NCBI GenBank assembly: GCA_902493085.1
Contig: CABUOH010000084.1
Span: 1-5,924, forward strand
DNA length: 5,924 nt
From: an uncultured Sutterella sp.
GTDB lineage: Bacteria > Pseudomonadota > Gammaproteobacteria > Burkholderiales > Burkholderiaceae_F
Direction of reading: 5' to 3'
Part shown: positions 5,696 to 5,924 of the stretch, in pieces
Position numbering within the stretch: the first letter of the stretch is position 1
Layout of the letters: every line of letters starts with the position of its first letter
Program-made: the position numbers and the translations under genes
Notes under the pieces: model-generated
The model's database searches: none
What the model saw: only the letters and a program-made list of their open reading frames with translations
What the model was told of the DNA's origin: nothing

Positions 5696-5783
5696 TGGTG
5701 CCGGAAACGGGGATCGAACCCGTACGCAATTTTGTTGCGGCGGATTTTAAGTCCGCTACGTCTACCAATTCCGTCATTCCGGC
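5696..5783 (-). tRNA. tRNA-Leu(UAA)
   Basis: A complete type-II tRNA of 88 nt including an encoded CCA (+ strand tgg at 5696-5698). The acceptor arms gccggaa and ttccggc pair fully. The anticodon stem gcgga/tccgc encloses loop cttaaaa, with anticodon UAA at 5749-5747, reading UUA and UUG leucine codons. The long variable arm typical of Leu folds as cgcaa/ttgcg, and the T arm is acggg, ttcgatc, cccgt. It follows tRNA-Gly on the same strand, with a terminator-like stem between them and its own strong terminator behind. Confidence 0.96.
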
Positions 5784-5784
5784 A

Positions 5785-5802
5785 CCGAAGCGGGTGCTTC
5801 GG
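5785..5802 (-). other. Hairpin abutting the 5' end of tRNA-Leu
   Basis: ccgaagc (5785-5791) and gcttcgg (5796-5802) form a perfect 7-bp stem with a 4-nt loop, separated from the mature tRNA 5' end (5783) by one nucleotide. It would lie in the pre-tRNA leader, at the RNase P cleavage site. It may guide processing; there is no T-run, so it is not a terminator. Confidence 0.5.
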
Positions 5803-5832
5803 ACGCTTGCCGATTGTTCGAGCGTAGAAATG

Positions 5833-5856
5833 AAAAAAGGAAGCATGCCGCTTCCT
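5833..5856 (-). terminator. Intrinsic terminator between tRNA-Gly and tRNA-Leu
   Basis: On the - strand aggaagc, loop ggcat, gcttcct (5856-5838) forms a perfect 7-bp stem followed by TTTTT (5837-5833). It lies 14 nt past the tRNA-Gly CCA. It would end, or attenuate, the upstream tRNA transcript before tRNA-Leu. Confidence 0.8.
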
Positions 5857-5870
5857 CTTCTCTTGAAAAC

Positions 5871-5924
5871 TGGAGCGGGAGACGAGTCTCGAACTCGCGA
5901 CCTCAACCTTGGCAAGGTTGCGCT
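5871..5924 (-). tRNA. tRNA-Gly(GCC), 5' part beyond the window
   Basis: The 3' 54 nt of a tRNA: anticodon stem caacc/ggttg around loop ttgccaa with anticodon GCC (+ strand ggc at 5911-5913), reading GGC and GGU. The T arm is gcgag, ttcgaga, ctcgt, then the acceptor 3' strand ctcccgc, discriminator U and encoded CCA (5873-5871). About 22 nt (the acceptor 5' strand and most of the D arm) lie past the right edge. Confidence 0.93.

Noticed and set aside
5696..5783. tRNA-Leu as an integration site for a mobile element
   Set aside because: No second copy of the tRNA 3' end, integrase or foreign gene is visible; the neighbouring gene is an ordinary esterase.

Overview
The window reads as part of the chromosome of a GC-rich proteobacterium that respires fumarate anaerobically. 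Strong C/G third-position bias, a Wolinella-type fumarate reductase iron-sulfur subunit, and the aspA-dcuA pairing suggest an asaccharolytic gut betaproteobacterium of the Sutterella/Parasutterella kind. That placement is inference from gene content and style; no rRNA or marker gene is present to confirm it.

Left part (1-3810, + strand): the 3' part of frdB, then aspA (aspartate ammonia-lyase), then dcuA (C4-dicarboxylate transporter), closed by a strong intrinsic terminator with a UUCG-capped stem. Together they describe one metabolic line: DcuA imports aspartate in exchange for succinate, AspA splits aspartate into fumarate and ammonium, and fumarate reductase uses the fumarate as terminal electron acceptor, giving the succinate that DcuA exports. 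Both intergenic gaps here (638-825 and 2224-2382) are unusually rich in inverted repeats. In the second gap the Shine-Dalgarno sequence of dcuA is separated from its ATG by a 12-bp hairpin, and an alternative pairing competes with two of the hairpins. This is the most interesting signal in the window.

Middle and right part (3830-5482, - strand): a single gene for a secreted type-B carboxylesterase with a Tat-like signal and a lipobox, convergent with dcuA. It is separated from dcuA by the dcuA terminator and a second inverted repeat, and it probably has its own promoter near 5549-5576.

Right end (5652-5924, - strand): a tRNA pair, tRNA-Gly(GCC), cut by the window end, followed by tRNA-Leu(UAA). 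Both have an encoded CCA, and each is followed by its own intrinsic terminator. No mobile element, CRISPR array or phage gene is visible, and no gene-free stretch exceeds 300 bases.
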